A DNA stretch of 16,020 bases from Chloroflexota bacterium (GTDB taxonomy: Bacteria; Chloroflexota; Limnocylindria; QHBO01), in NCBI GenBank assembly GCA_013694645.1, contig JACDBZ010000098.1, positions 1-16,020 on the forward strand. The letters run 5' to 3'. Each line of letters begins with the position of its first letter. Position 1 is the stretch's first letter. The translations under genes and the position numbers were made by a program. The notes beneath the pieces were generated by a model, which was given only the letters and a program-made list of their open reading frames with translations, made no database searches and had not been told where the DNA came from. This document shows, piece after piece, positions 8,077-14,349 of this stretch.

Positions 8077-8109
8077 CGCCCGGGCGGGCCTTCAGGCCTC
8101 GTCCGGGCG
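8077..8109 (+). other. Strong intercistronic hairpin between the two hydrolase genes
   Basis: Bases 8077-8090 pair with 8095-8109: seven GC pairs outside, three pairs including one G-T wobble, a single bulged T (8099), four inner pairs, and a TTCA loop. The hairpin ends 7 nt before the GH39 Shine-Dalgarno. No T-run follows, so it is not a classical terminator. It may protect the upstream mRNA from 3' decay or lower expression of GH39. Confidence 0.6.
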
Positions 8110-8116
8110 TCGTGCT

Positions 8117-8121
8117 GGAGG
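8117..8121 (+). promoter_or_regulatory. Shine-Dalgarno GGAGG selecting a TTG start
   Basis: GGAGG lies 7 nt before TTG 8129. The reading frame is preserved from there and no in-frame ATG or GTG is as well placed, so this site decides the start of the GH39 gene. Confidence 0.75.
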
Positions 8122-8128
8122 CGTCGCT

Positions 8129-9982
8129 TTGACCGACATCGAACAGACGGCCCGCGCCGATTGGGAGGCCCGCATCGGCCTCCGCAGCGATGCCGACGCA
8201 GGCCTCGATCTTCCGCGCCTTGCCGCACCGGCTGCCCTCCACGCGGACGGCGGCCGCGGCCAGGTGACCCTCGATTGGGAGCCGGTCGAGGGTGCCGCCG
8301 GGTACATCATCGAGCGCTCGGCATCCACCGAAGGGCCGTGGGAGCTGCTCGTGATCGGCGAGCCTGAGGTGCGGCCGGTCCCTCATCCGCCCTTCACGGA
8401 CACATCGGGTGAGCCCGGACGCGAGACGTACTACCGGGTCGCCGCGTCGGCATCGGTGAAGGACTTCGATCAGCCTCGGTCGGAGGTCGTCAAAGCGACG
8501 CCCGTCGCTGACGGCGACGCCGGGATCAAGATCGATGTCGATGCCGCCAGCTCGATTGGTCCGGTGGATCGGCCATGGCGCCCGATCATCGGCTCCGAGC
8601 ACCTGAGCCAGCTCGAGGCCGGGATCGGGCCGGGCGGGCGTCCGATCGGAGCGGAGTTCTCCGACGCTCTGCGCATGGCCCACGACGAGCTCAGGGTCGA
8701 GGCGGTTCGGGCGCACGCGATCCTCAACGACGACCTCGGCACGTACCGCGAGGTTGACGGCCAACCGGTTCACGACTTCAGCGGCATCGACCGTATCTAC
8801 GACCACGTCCTGGGCCTCGGCCTGCGACCGATCGTCGAGCTCGGGTTCATGCCGCGCGACCTCGCCTCCGACGACTCGAAGACCGTATTCGATTACGCCG
8901 CGATCATCAGCCCGCCCAGGGACTGGGAAAAATGGGAGGCGCTCATCCGGGAGCTGACCGCCCACCTGGTTGACCGATACGGCCTTGCCGAAGTCCGTCG
9001 TTGGGCCTTCGAGGTCTGGAACGAGGCGAATCTCGAGGTCTTCTGGTCCGGCACCCGCGATGAGTACCTGCGCCTCTACGACGTGAGCGTCCGGGCGGTG
9101 AAATCGGTCGATGCCTCGCTCATCGTGGGCGGGCCGGCGTCGGCCGCCGGCAAGTGGGTCGACGACCTCCTCGTCCACTGCGCGGCCACCGGATCGCCGA
9201 TCGACTTCGTCTCGACCCACACCTACGGTAATGCGCCGCTCGACCTGCGCCCGATCGCCGCGCGGCATGGGTTTCCGGGCCTCCCGCAATGGTGGACCGA
9301 GTGGGGCGCGCATGCGACCCACTTCAACCCCGTCCACGACTCGCCATGGAGCGCCGCCTACCTCGTGCGCGGGATGGCATCGGCCATGGGGCGCACCGAA
9401 GCGCTCGCCTACTGGACGATCTCGGACCATTTCGAGGAGTTGGGGCGGCCGCCCAGGCTGTTGCACGGCGGGTTCGGCCTGCTGGCCGTGGGCAACCTGC
9501 GCAAGCCTCGCTGGTGGGGCCTCTGGATGCTCGAGCAGCTCCTCCCCGAACGTGTGGCGGTCGCCGTCACCGGCGACGGCGCCGGCGACATGGTGCAGGC
9601 CATCGGCTCACGCGCCGATGACGGGCGCGTCACGGTCCTTGTGTGGAATGGCACGGTCGACGTGTCGAAAGCCCGCGGCGATCCCCTGCTCGACCGCGAG
9701 ACGTCGCTGACGATCTCCGGGCTCACGGCCGCGCACTATCGACTTCACCATCGGCGACTCGACGAAGTGCACTCGAACCTGGCGCGCGCGTGGGCCGATA
9801 TCGGCGGCACCGCCGACTGGCCGGACGAGGATCAGTGGCAGGAGCTGGCCGCGCGCAACCACCTGGAGGATCTCGAGGAGGAGCAGCCCGTCGAGATCAC
9901 GGATGGTTCGCTGGAGCTTGCGTTCGACCTCCCGATGCCATCGGTCTCACTACTGGAGCTCGAGCCCGTCCGAGCGCCCTGA
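8129..9982 (+). CDS. Cytoplasmic glycoside hydrolase, FnIII-GH39 (beta-xylosidase-type)
   Basis: This 617-residue protein starts at TTG and has no signal peptide, so it probably acts in the cytoplasm on imported sugars. Residues 31-126 resemble a fibronectin type III module ('VTLDWEPVEGAAGYIIERS', 'ETYYRVAAS'). The catalytic TIM barrel follows, about residues 135-500. The GH39 acid/base is visible as Glu299 in 'FEVWNEAN' and the nucleophile as Glu391 in 'WWTEWG'. 'LRPIVELGFMP' and 'IDFVSTHTYG' also fit the family. A C-terminal beta-rich region (from about 520) ends the protein. Known GH39 enzymes are retaining beta-xylosidases and alpha-L-iduronidases, with other activities reported. An FnIII module on an intracellular enzyme is slightly unusual. 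As the last gene of the operon it should finish degradation of what the transporter takes up; substrate unknown. Confidence 0.88.
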   Translation: MTDIEQTARADWEARIGLRSDADAGLDLPRLAAPAALHADGGRGQVTLDWEPVEGAAGYIIERSASTEGPWELLVIGEPEVRPVPHPPFTDTSGEPGRETYYRVAASASVKDFDQPRSEVVKATPVADGDAGIKIDVDAASSIGPVDRPWRPIIGSEHLSQLEAGIGPGGRPIGAEFSDALRMAHDELRVEAVRAHAILNDDLGTYREVDGQPVHDFSGIDRIYDHVLGLGLRPIVELGFMPRDLASDDSKTVFDYAAIISPPRDWEKWEALIRELTAHLVDRYGLAEVRRWAFEVWNEANLEVFWSGTRDEYLRLYDVSVRAVKSVDASLIVGGPASAAGKWVDDLLVHCAATGSPIDFVSTHTYGNAPLDLRPIAARHGFPGLPQWWTEWGAHATHFNPVHDSPWSAAYLVRGMASAMGRTEALAYWTISDHFEELGRPPRLLHGGFGLLAVGNLRKPRWWGLWMLEQLLPERVAVAVTGDGAGDMVQAIGSRADDGRVTVLVWNGTVDVSKARGDPLLDRETSLTISGLTAAHYRLHHRRLDEVHSNLARAWADIGGTADWPDEDQWQELAARNHLEDLEEEQPVEITDGSLELAFDLPMPSVSLLELEPVRAP

Positions 9983-9986
9983 CCTC

Positions 9987-10001
9987 GCCAACCACGTTGG
10001 C
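9987..10001 (+). terminator. Small hairpin just after the GH39 stop
   Basis: GCCAAC (9987-9992) pairs perfectly with GTTGGC (9996-10001) across a three-base loop, 4 nt after the operon's last stop. No T-run follows. It may mark the end of the operon, but on its own it is a weak terminator. Confidence 0.3.
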
Positions 10002-10139
10002 CCTGTGACCGGCGACAAGCCGCTTGGACGTCGGGGCGCAAATCCGCAGGGCCATGCGACCGAGCAGAGGCCAACCATCGCCGCTCACCGGTCCGAGGGC
10101 CAATCCGGTTAGCGGTCCGACGCGACGGAAACTGGACGG

Positions 10140-10169
10140 TTGCCCGGCGTTCCGCGATGGCTGTACCGT
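10140..10169 (+). promoter_or_regulatory. Candidate leaderless promoter of the molybdopterin membrane protein
   Basis: TTGCCC (10140-10145) and TACCGT (10164-10169) are spaced by 18 nt. The -10 ends 7 nt before GTG 10177, so transcription would start at the start codon. No spaced Shine-Dalgarno is present. Confidence 0.45.
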
Positions 10170-10176
10170 TCGCGGG

Positions 10177-11175
10177 GTGACCAGCGCGGCGCTCGATCGG
10201 TTCCTGGCGGTCCTGCTGGTCGCGCAACTGGCGAGCGGGCTCCTGACCCTGCGTGCCGGAGTTCCGGCCACCACTCCTCTGTTCTGGCTGCATGGGCTCA
10301 TCGGCGGCGCGCTGCTGGTGGCCGCCGTCGAGAAGCTCAGGCGAAGTGTCGGTCCGGCCATTCGGGCACGCCGGTGGCGGCGCCTGGCACTCGGGGCGCT
10401 TCTGACGCTGCTGGTGGCGGCGGCACTCGCCGGCGGCTTCACGTGGGTGGCCAGCGGCCGGATCTGGTCGATCGGCCCGTGGACGATCCTGACCCTCCAC
10501 ATCTGGGCCGCGCTGGCCATGGTCCCGATCGTCCTGCTCCACCTGCTTCCCCGCCGCTGGCGACTCCTCCGGCCGCGCGCGGTTCATGGCCTTCCGCGGA
10601 TCAGCCGCCGAACGCTGCTGGCTACGGGCAGCCTCCTGGCGATCGGTGCCGTCGCGTGGGGTGCGGCCAACGTGCTCGACGTCGTGCGCGGCGGCACGCG
10701 CCGATTCACCGGATCGCGCTGGCTGGCCGACGGCGGGATCCCGCCGCCAACCACGTTCTACGGGGAGGGAACGCCGACCATCGACGCCGATGCCTGGCGG
10801 CTGTCGGTCAGCGGGCGGGTGGCACGACCCCTGACGCTCGACCGCGCGGCGCTGGCGGCACTCGGCGAGGTCGATCGCGACGGCGTCCTCGACTGCACCT
10901 CGGGATGGGTCATGCGCACCACCTGGCGCGGGACACCGCTTCGATCGGTCCTCGAGGCGGCCGGCGCCGATCCGGACGCAACGGCCGTCAGCATTCGATC
11001 GGTGACCGGCTGGATGGTGCGCCTCGAGCTGGTTGAGCTCGACGACGCGCTCCTCGCGACGCATGTTGCGGGAAAGCCGCTGCCGGCCGCCAACGGAGCG
11101 CCACTGCGCCTCGTCGCGCCACGAAGGCGCGGCCTCGACTGGATCAAGTGGGTCAGCCAGATCGAGGTGGGCTGA
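10177..11175 (+). CDS. Membrane cytochrome b-like module fused to a molybdopterin (sulfite oxidase-fold) oxidoreductase
   Basis: This 332-residue protein likely passes electrons between the membrane and an outside molybdenum site. Residues 5-25, 34-51, 69-92 and 101-124 are four membrane helices; His39 (helix 2) and His108 and His122 (helix 4) could ligate b-type heme. Residues 143-148 ('SRRTLL') begin a fifth hydrophobic segment (146-170) and resemble an internal twin-arginine signal. Residues 200-332 form a short sulfite oxidase/MsrP-type molybdopterin domain: 'WRLSVSGRVARPLTLDRAALAALG', Cys240 in 'VLDCTSGW' (likely Mo ligand), 'WRGTPLRSVLEAAGA' and the closing 'LDWIKWVSQIE'. GTG 10177 is chosen because the frame upstream (to 10024) codes for unlikely polar sequence and a -10 lies 7 nt before the GTG. 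It resembles MsrQ and MsrP in one chain, though gene order and domain size differ. The substrate is unknown. Confidence 0.82.
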   Translation: MTSAALDRFLAVLLVAQLASGLLTLRAGVPATTPLFWLHGLIGGALLVAAVEKLRRSVGPAIRARRWRRLALGALLTLLVAAALAGGFTWVASGRIWSIGPWTILTLHIWAALAMVPIVLLHLLPRRWRLLRPRAVHGLPRISRRTLLATGSLLAIGAVAWGAANVLDVVRGGTRRFTGSRWLADGGIPPPTTFYGEGTPTIDADAWRLSVSGRVARPLTLDRAALAALGEVDRDGVLDCTSGWVMRTTWRGTPLRSVLEAAGADPDATAVSIRSVTGWMVRLELVELDDALLATHVAGKPLPAANGAPLRLVAPRRRGLDWIKWVSQIEVG

Positions 11176-11223
11176 CCGAACCACCGGCCCTCACGCTCCG
11201 GGGAAACGGTCAACCGGTGCTGC

Positions 11224-11251
11224 TTGACATCGCTAGCCGTCTGCGCACACT
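11224..11251 (+). promoter_or_regulatory. Promoter of the vapBC pair: TTGACA -35, weak CACACT -10
   Basis: TTGACA (11224-11229) is a consensus -35 box. CACACT (11246-11251), 16 nt later, keeps the key A2 and T6 of a -10 and ends 7 nt before ATG 11259, again giving a leaderless mRNA. The -35 is clear; the -10 is less certain. Confidence 0.5.
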
Positions 11252-11271
11252 TGTACGCATGACTGTGCGCA
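11242..11271. promoter_or_regulatory. Inverted repeat TGCGCACA-N14-TGTGCGCA, likely VapBC operator
   Basis: The two 8-bp arms (11242-11249 and 11264-11271) are perfect inverted copies separated by 14 nt. The left arm covers the proposed -10 and the right arm lies in the first codons of the antitoxin gene. VapB-type antitoxins and their complexes commonly bind such repeats to repress their own operon. Confidence 0.65.
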
Positions 11272-11525
11272 CGAACCTGCTGCTTCCTAAGACGCTCGTC
11301 GACGAAGTCGATCATTACGCCGGCCCTCGCGGTCGCTCGCGATACGTCGCGGAGGCCCTCACCGAGCGCCTGCGACGCGATCGACTCCGAGAGGTGGTCG
11401 TGGCAACGTCGGGCGCGCTGAACCGCGCGGACTACCCGCAGTGGCGGAAGCCGGATGACGTCACGGCCTGGGTTCGCGAGCTGAGGGCCGAGGTGAGCGA
11501 TCCTGTATCAAACGACGAGTCATGA
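11259..11525 (+). CDS. VapB-like ribbon-helix-helix antitoxin
   Basis: This 88-residue protein begins with a ribbon-helix-helix pattern: strand 'TVRTNLLLPKTLVDEVDHYA', then 'GRSRYVAEALTERLRRDRLRE'. The acidic C-terminal half ('DDVTAWVRELRAEVSD') is the part expected to wrap the toxin. RHH antitoxins bind DNA as dimers and neutralise a partner PIN nuclease. ATG 11259 is the natural start of the RHH strand, although the frame is open from 11148. The stop overlaps the next gene's start as ATGA (11522-11525). The VapB name is by partner; no subfamily assigned. Confidence 0.8.
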   Translation: MTVRTNLLLPKTLVDEVDHYAGPRGRSRYVAEALTERLRRDRLREVVVATSGALNRADYPQWRKPDDVTAWVRELRAEVSDPVSNDES

Positions 11526-11902
11526 ACCTGGTTGTTGACTCGTCATTCGTGATCGACCATCTGCTCGGCGATCTGTCAGCCCAGGCACGCTGGTGGCGTG
11601 TTTTCGATGGCGGCGAGCGGCCGTTTGTGACCGAGATCGTCGTCTGCGAGGTCAGGGCCGGGCTGCGTGATCAGGATGTACCGGATCTGCGGTCGTTCCT
11701 CGGACCAATCGAGTTCGTGCAGCCAGGGCCTGACTCGGCGATGCAGGCAGGCGCATGGCGCCGCGAAGCGCATCGTCGGGGCAGGCATCTCAGCCTCGCC
11801 GACTCGCTGATCGCGTCAGCAGCGGAATCCCTCGGAGCGGCGGTGCTGACGCGGAACGTGCGCGACTTCGCGCTGACACCGGTGCGGATCGAGACCTACT
11901 GA
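11522..11902 (+). CDS. VapC-like PIN-domain RNase toxin
   Basis: This 126-residue protein is a single PIN domain with all four acidic positions visible: Asp6 ('VVDSSFVIDHL'), Glu43 ('VVCEVRAG'), Asp94 ('LADSLIAS') and Asp115 ('NVRDFA'). PIN toxins use these to bind Mg/Mn and cut RNA, often tRNA or rRNA. Length is typical. The 4-nt overlap with the antitoxin gene suggests translational coupling. The 3' end overlaps the end of the convergent tryptophanase gene by 7 nt (11896-11902). The toxin looks intact; the RNA target is unknown. Confidence 0.88.
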   Translation: MNLVVDSSFVIDHLLGDLSAQARWWRVFDGGERPFVTEIVVCEVRAGLRDQDVPDLRSFLGPIEFVQPGPDSAMQAGAWRREAHRRGRHLSLADSLIASAAESLGAAVLTRNVRDFALTPVRIETY

Positions 11903-13275
11903 ATCGGCTCGAAGCGGGCGGTGAAATGCCGCAGCGCCGATGGCTGCTCGACGATCCGCATGCCGCGCAGCGCGGATGCGCGCTCGGCGACCCAGCGAAT
12001 GACCTCGATCACGTAGTCGATGTGTGATTGGGTGTAGACACGCCGCGGGATGGCAAGCCGCACGAGCTCCATTGGCGCCGCCACCTCCGAGCCATCGGGA
12101 CGCATGCCGAACATGACCGTGCCGATCTCGCAGCCGCGGATGCCCCCCTCTCGGTAGAGAGCGCAGGCCAGTGCCTGACCCGGATATTCGAGCGCCGCAA
12201 TGTGCGGCAACAGGGCAGCGGCGTCGAGGTACACCGCGTGGCCGCCGATCGGCTGGACGCACGGGACGCCGGCTGCGACCAATGCCTCACCGAGATAGGC
12301 CGTCGAGCGGATCCGATAGCGCAGGTAGTCTTCGTCGACGACCTCGCGCAGGCCGGCCGCCATCGCCTCGAGGTCGCGACCCGCCAGGCCGCCGTAGGTG
12401 GGGAAGCCCTCGGTCAGGATCAGCAGGTTGCGGCACTGCTCGGCCCATCGGTCGTCATTCAGAGCGAGCCAGCCGCCGATGTTGGCGAGCGCGTCCTTCT
12501 TGCCCGACATCGTCATCCCATCGGCCAGGGAGGCCATCTCGCGCACGATGTCAGGCACCGCGACGGCGGCATAGCCATCCTCCCGCTCGCGAATGAACCA
12601 GGCGTTCTCGGCGAAGCGGCATGCATCCAGGAAGAGCGGGATGCCGTGCCGGTCGCAGACCTCGCGCACCGCGCGCAGGTTGGTTAGGCTCACGGGCTGC
12701 CCGCCGCCGGAGTTGTTGGTGACCGTCACGAAGACGACCGGGACGTTCTCCGCACCACGCGCTCGGATGAGGGCGTCGAGCGCATCGGTGTCCATGTTGC
12801 CCTTGAATGGATGAATGGTGGCCGGCTCGCGGCCCTCGGGAATAACGAGGTCGACCGCCTCCGCGCCGGTGAACTCGACGTTGGCGCGAGTCGTGTCGAA
12901 GTGAGTGTTCGACGGGATCACCTTGCCGGGGCCGCCGATGACGCTGAACAGGATCTTCTCGGCCGCGCGGCCCTGGTGCGTCGGAATGACGTGGCGGAAC
13001 GGCCACAGGTCGGTGACGGCGTCGAGGAAGCGGAACCAGGAGGGCGACCCGGCGTACGACTCGTCACCACGCTGGATGCCGGCCCACTGCTCGGCGCTCA
13101 TGGCGCCGGTACCGGAGTCGGTCAGCAGGTCGATGAGGACGTCGGCGGCGCGCAGGTTGAACAGGTTGTAGCCTGCGGCGCGGAGCTTTGCCTCGCGCTC
13201 TTCGACCGTCGTGAGCCGGATCGGCTCGACGCTCTTGATCCGGAAGGGCTCGATGATCGTGCGGAAACGCTCCAT
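11896..13275 (-). CDS. tnaA: Tryptophanase / tyrosine phenol-lyase family PLP enzyme, tryptophanase favoured
   Basis: This 459-residue protein matches the usual length of the beta-eliminating lyases. Tryptophanase splits L-tryptophan to indole, pyruvate and ammonia; the sister enzyme splits tyrosine to phenol. Visible features are 'THQGRAAEKILF' near residue 99 (phosphate-binding region), 'VTVTNNSGGGQPVS' (183-196), 'PLFLDACRFAEN' with Asp217 and Arg220, and the PLP lysine in 'MSGKKDALANIGG' (Lys260). The C-terminal 'LRHFTARF' carries His450, which lines up with the histidine conserved in tryptophanases; tyrosine phenol-lyases have Phe there. The PLP loop is closer to the tyrosine enzyme, so substrate choice is not certain. 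ATG 13275 starts the typical 'RTIIEPFRIKSVEPI' N-terminus. It lies 25 nt after the aldo/keto reductase stop, with a TACCAT hexamer 8 nt upstream of the ATG. No TnaC-like leader or permease gene is present. Confidence 0.82.
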   Translation of the reverse strand: MERFRTIIEPFRIKSVEPIRLTTVEEREAKLRAAGYNLFNLRAADVLIDLLTDSGTGAMSAEQWAGIQRGDESYAGSPSWFRFLDAVTDLWPFRHVIPTHQGRAAEKILFSVIGGPGKVIPSNTHFDTTRANVEFTGAEAVDLVIPEGREPATIHPFKGNMDTDALDALIRARGAENVPVVFVTVTNNSGGGQPVSLTNLRAVREVCDRHGIPLFLDACRFAENAWFIREREDGYAAVAVPDIVREMASLADGMTMSGKKDALANIGGWLALNDDRWAEQCRNLLILTEGFPTYGGLAGRDLEAMAAGLREVVDEDYLRYRIRSTAYLGEALVAAGVPCVQPIGGHAVYLDAAALLPHIAALEYPGQALACALYREGGIRGCEIGTVMFGMRPDGSEVAAPMELVRLAIPRRVYTQSHIDYVIEVIRWVAERASALRGMRIVEQPSALRHFTARFEPIQ

Positions 13276-13283
13276 TTGTGCCG

Positions 13284-13289
13284 ATGGTA
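13284..13289 (-). promoter_or_regulatory. Candidate -10 (TACCAT) just before the tryptophanase gene
   Basis: Read on the minus strand, TACCAT ends 8 nt before ATG 13275. No Shine-Dalgarno is visible in the 25-nt gap. An internal promoter or leaderless mRNA is possible, but no good -35 was found. Confidence 0.3.
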
Positions 13290-13300
13290 GTCGTCCTGGC

Positions 13301-14281
13301 TCAATTCCATGCCAGCGCAGCGCGTTCGCGCCAATAGCGCTCGACCGGCACGGCCATCGCGTTGAGAGCGTGGCGCGCCTCGTCGTCGAGATGGAGCTCA
13401 AGGGCGGCCACGTTGTCGCGGAGCTGCTCAACGCTGATGGCGCCGGACAGGACGACGTCCGACCACGGCCGCTCCATGACGTAGGCCAATGCCACGGCGT
13501 CGGGGGTGGTTGCGAGGCGCCGGGCTTGCTCGGCGATTCGATCGGCCTCGACGCCGCGCACCAGCCGACCATTGGCGAGCGCCTCCTTCACGATGACGCC
13601 CATCCCGGACGCGTGGGCATCATCCAGCGCCGATCCGATCGACGGCTCGAGCGCATTCCAGGTGGCCTGGACGACGTCGAACAGCGGCCGGTCATCGGAG
13701 CCGATGGCCATGGCCCGCCGCAGCGTCTCCGCCTGCGCCGCGCCCGACAGGGACAGGCCGATGGCGCGCACCTCGCCGTCACTCCGCAGGCGCGCCAGCT
13801 CATCGTGGACCGACGCGTCGTCGAGGATTCCCGATGCGAGGGTCGCCGAGTGGACCTGGAGCAGATCGACGCGGTCGCCGAGCGTGGCCCTCGTCTCCGC
13901 CCACTGCCGTCGCAGCGTGGCGAGCCCATGGTTCTTGATCTCGTGCTCATCGGCACGAACCTGCCAGTTCGCGGTGTACGCGTAACCCCACTTGGTGCCG
14001 ATCGTGAGCTCGGCGCGCCCGATTCCTCGCGCGGACAGCCAGGACGCCAGAAACGCCTCGGCGCGTCCGTAGCTGCGGGCCGCATCCAGGTACAGGATTC
14101 CCGCCCGCAACGCCGCGTCGAGCACCGCGTGGGAACGCCCCTCGAGATCCGCGACCGCCGTCCGCCCTGCCAGATCGGCGCCATGCCCCACGTTCACATA
14201 CCCGGGACGGCCGAGCGCCGCAAGGCCGAGCCCGAGCCGGCTGACGGTCAGTCCGCTTCGGCCGAGCTTCCGCTGCTCCAT
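13301..14281 (-). CDS. Aldo/keto reductase
   Basis: This 326-residue NAD(P)H-dependent oxidoreductase has the AKR catalytic tetrad: Asp66 and Tyr71 ('YLDAARSYG'), Lys97 ('IGTKWGY') and His144 ('LLQVHSAT'). The N-terminal 'EQRKLGRSGLTVSRLGLGLAALG' is the standard opening strand. 'GVIVKEALANGRL' and 'VVLSGAISVEQLRDNV' are in the usual C-terminal cofactor-binding region. A loop at residues 26-50 before the first helix fits the L-fucose/galactose dehydrogenase-like subgroup, but the substrate is unknown. ATG 14281 is supported by TATCCT ending 6 nt upstream. The longer open frame to 14446 overlaps the divergent gene and is rejected. The gene is upstream of tryptophanase on the same strand and may be co-transcribed. 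Confidence 0.88.
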   Translation of the reverse strand: MEQRKLGRSGLTVSRLGLGLAALGRPGYVNVGHGADLAGRTAVADLEGRSHAVLDAALRAGILYLDAARSYGRAEAFLASWLSARGIGRAELTIGTKWGYAYTANWQVRADEHEIKNHGLATLRRQWAETRATLGDRVDLLQVHSATLASGILDDASVHDELARLRSDGEVRAIGLSLSGAAQAETLRRAMAIGSDDRPLFDVVQATWNALEPSIGSALDDAHASGMGVIVKEALANGRLVRGVEADRIAEQARRLATTPDAVALAYVMERPWSDVVLSGAISVEQLRDNVAALELHLDDEARHALNAMAVPVERYWRERAALAWN

Positions 14282-14287
14282 GAACCG

Positions 14288-14293
14288 AGGATA
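14288..14293 (-). promoter_or_regulatory. Candidate -10 element (TATCCT) of the aldo/keto reductase gene
   Basis: On the minus strand TATCCT ends 6 nt before ATG 14281, so the mRNA would begin at the start codon. The gap to the divergent gene is 68 nt. Confidence 0.5.
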
Positions 14294-14337
14294 GGCCGAT
14301 CGGCTCGTTCCCGGATGACACCTCGCCTCCCGGCAGG

Positions 14338-14343
14338 CATGAT
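14338..14343 (+). promoter_or_regulatory. Candidate -10 element (CATGAT) of the OB-like membrane protein gene
   Basis: CATGAT matches TATAAT at A2 and T6 and ends 6 nt before ATG 14350. It is weaker than the other candidates, but the spacing is the same and no Shine-Dalgarno is seen. Confidence 0.3.
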
Positions 14344-14349
14344 GCCGCC

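Noticed and set aside
6467..9466. 999-residue open frame on the minus strand opposite the two hydrolase genes
   Set aside because: It spans two well-supported genes and their gap, has an Arg/Asp/Gly/Val-rich composition typical of antisense frames in GC-rich DNA, and shows no domain motif.
10024..10176. N-terminal extension of the molybdopterin membrane protein
   Set aside because: It is polar and irregular, lies upstream of the candidate promoter, and would put 50 extra residues before the first helix.
13276..13572. Upstream extension of the tryptophanase frame
   Set aside because: It overlaps the aldo/keto reductase coding sequence and adds nothing resembling the family; ATG 13275 gives the usual N-terminus.
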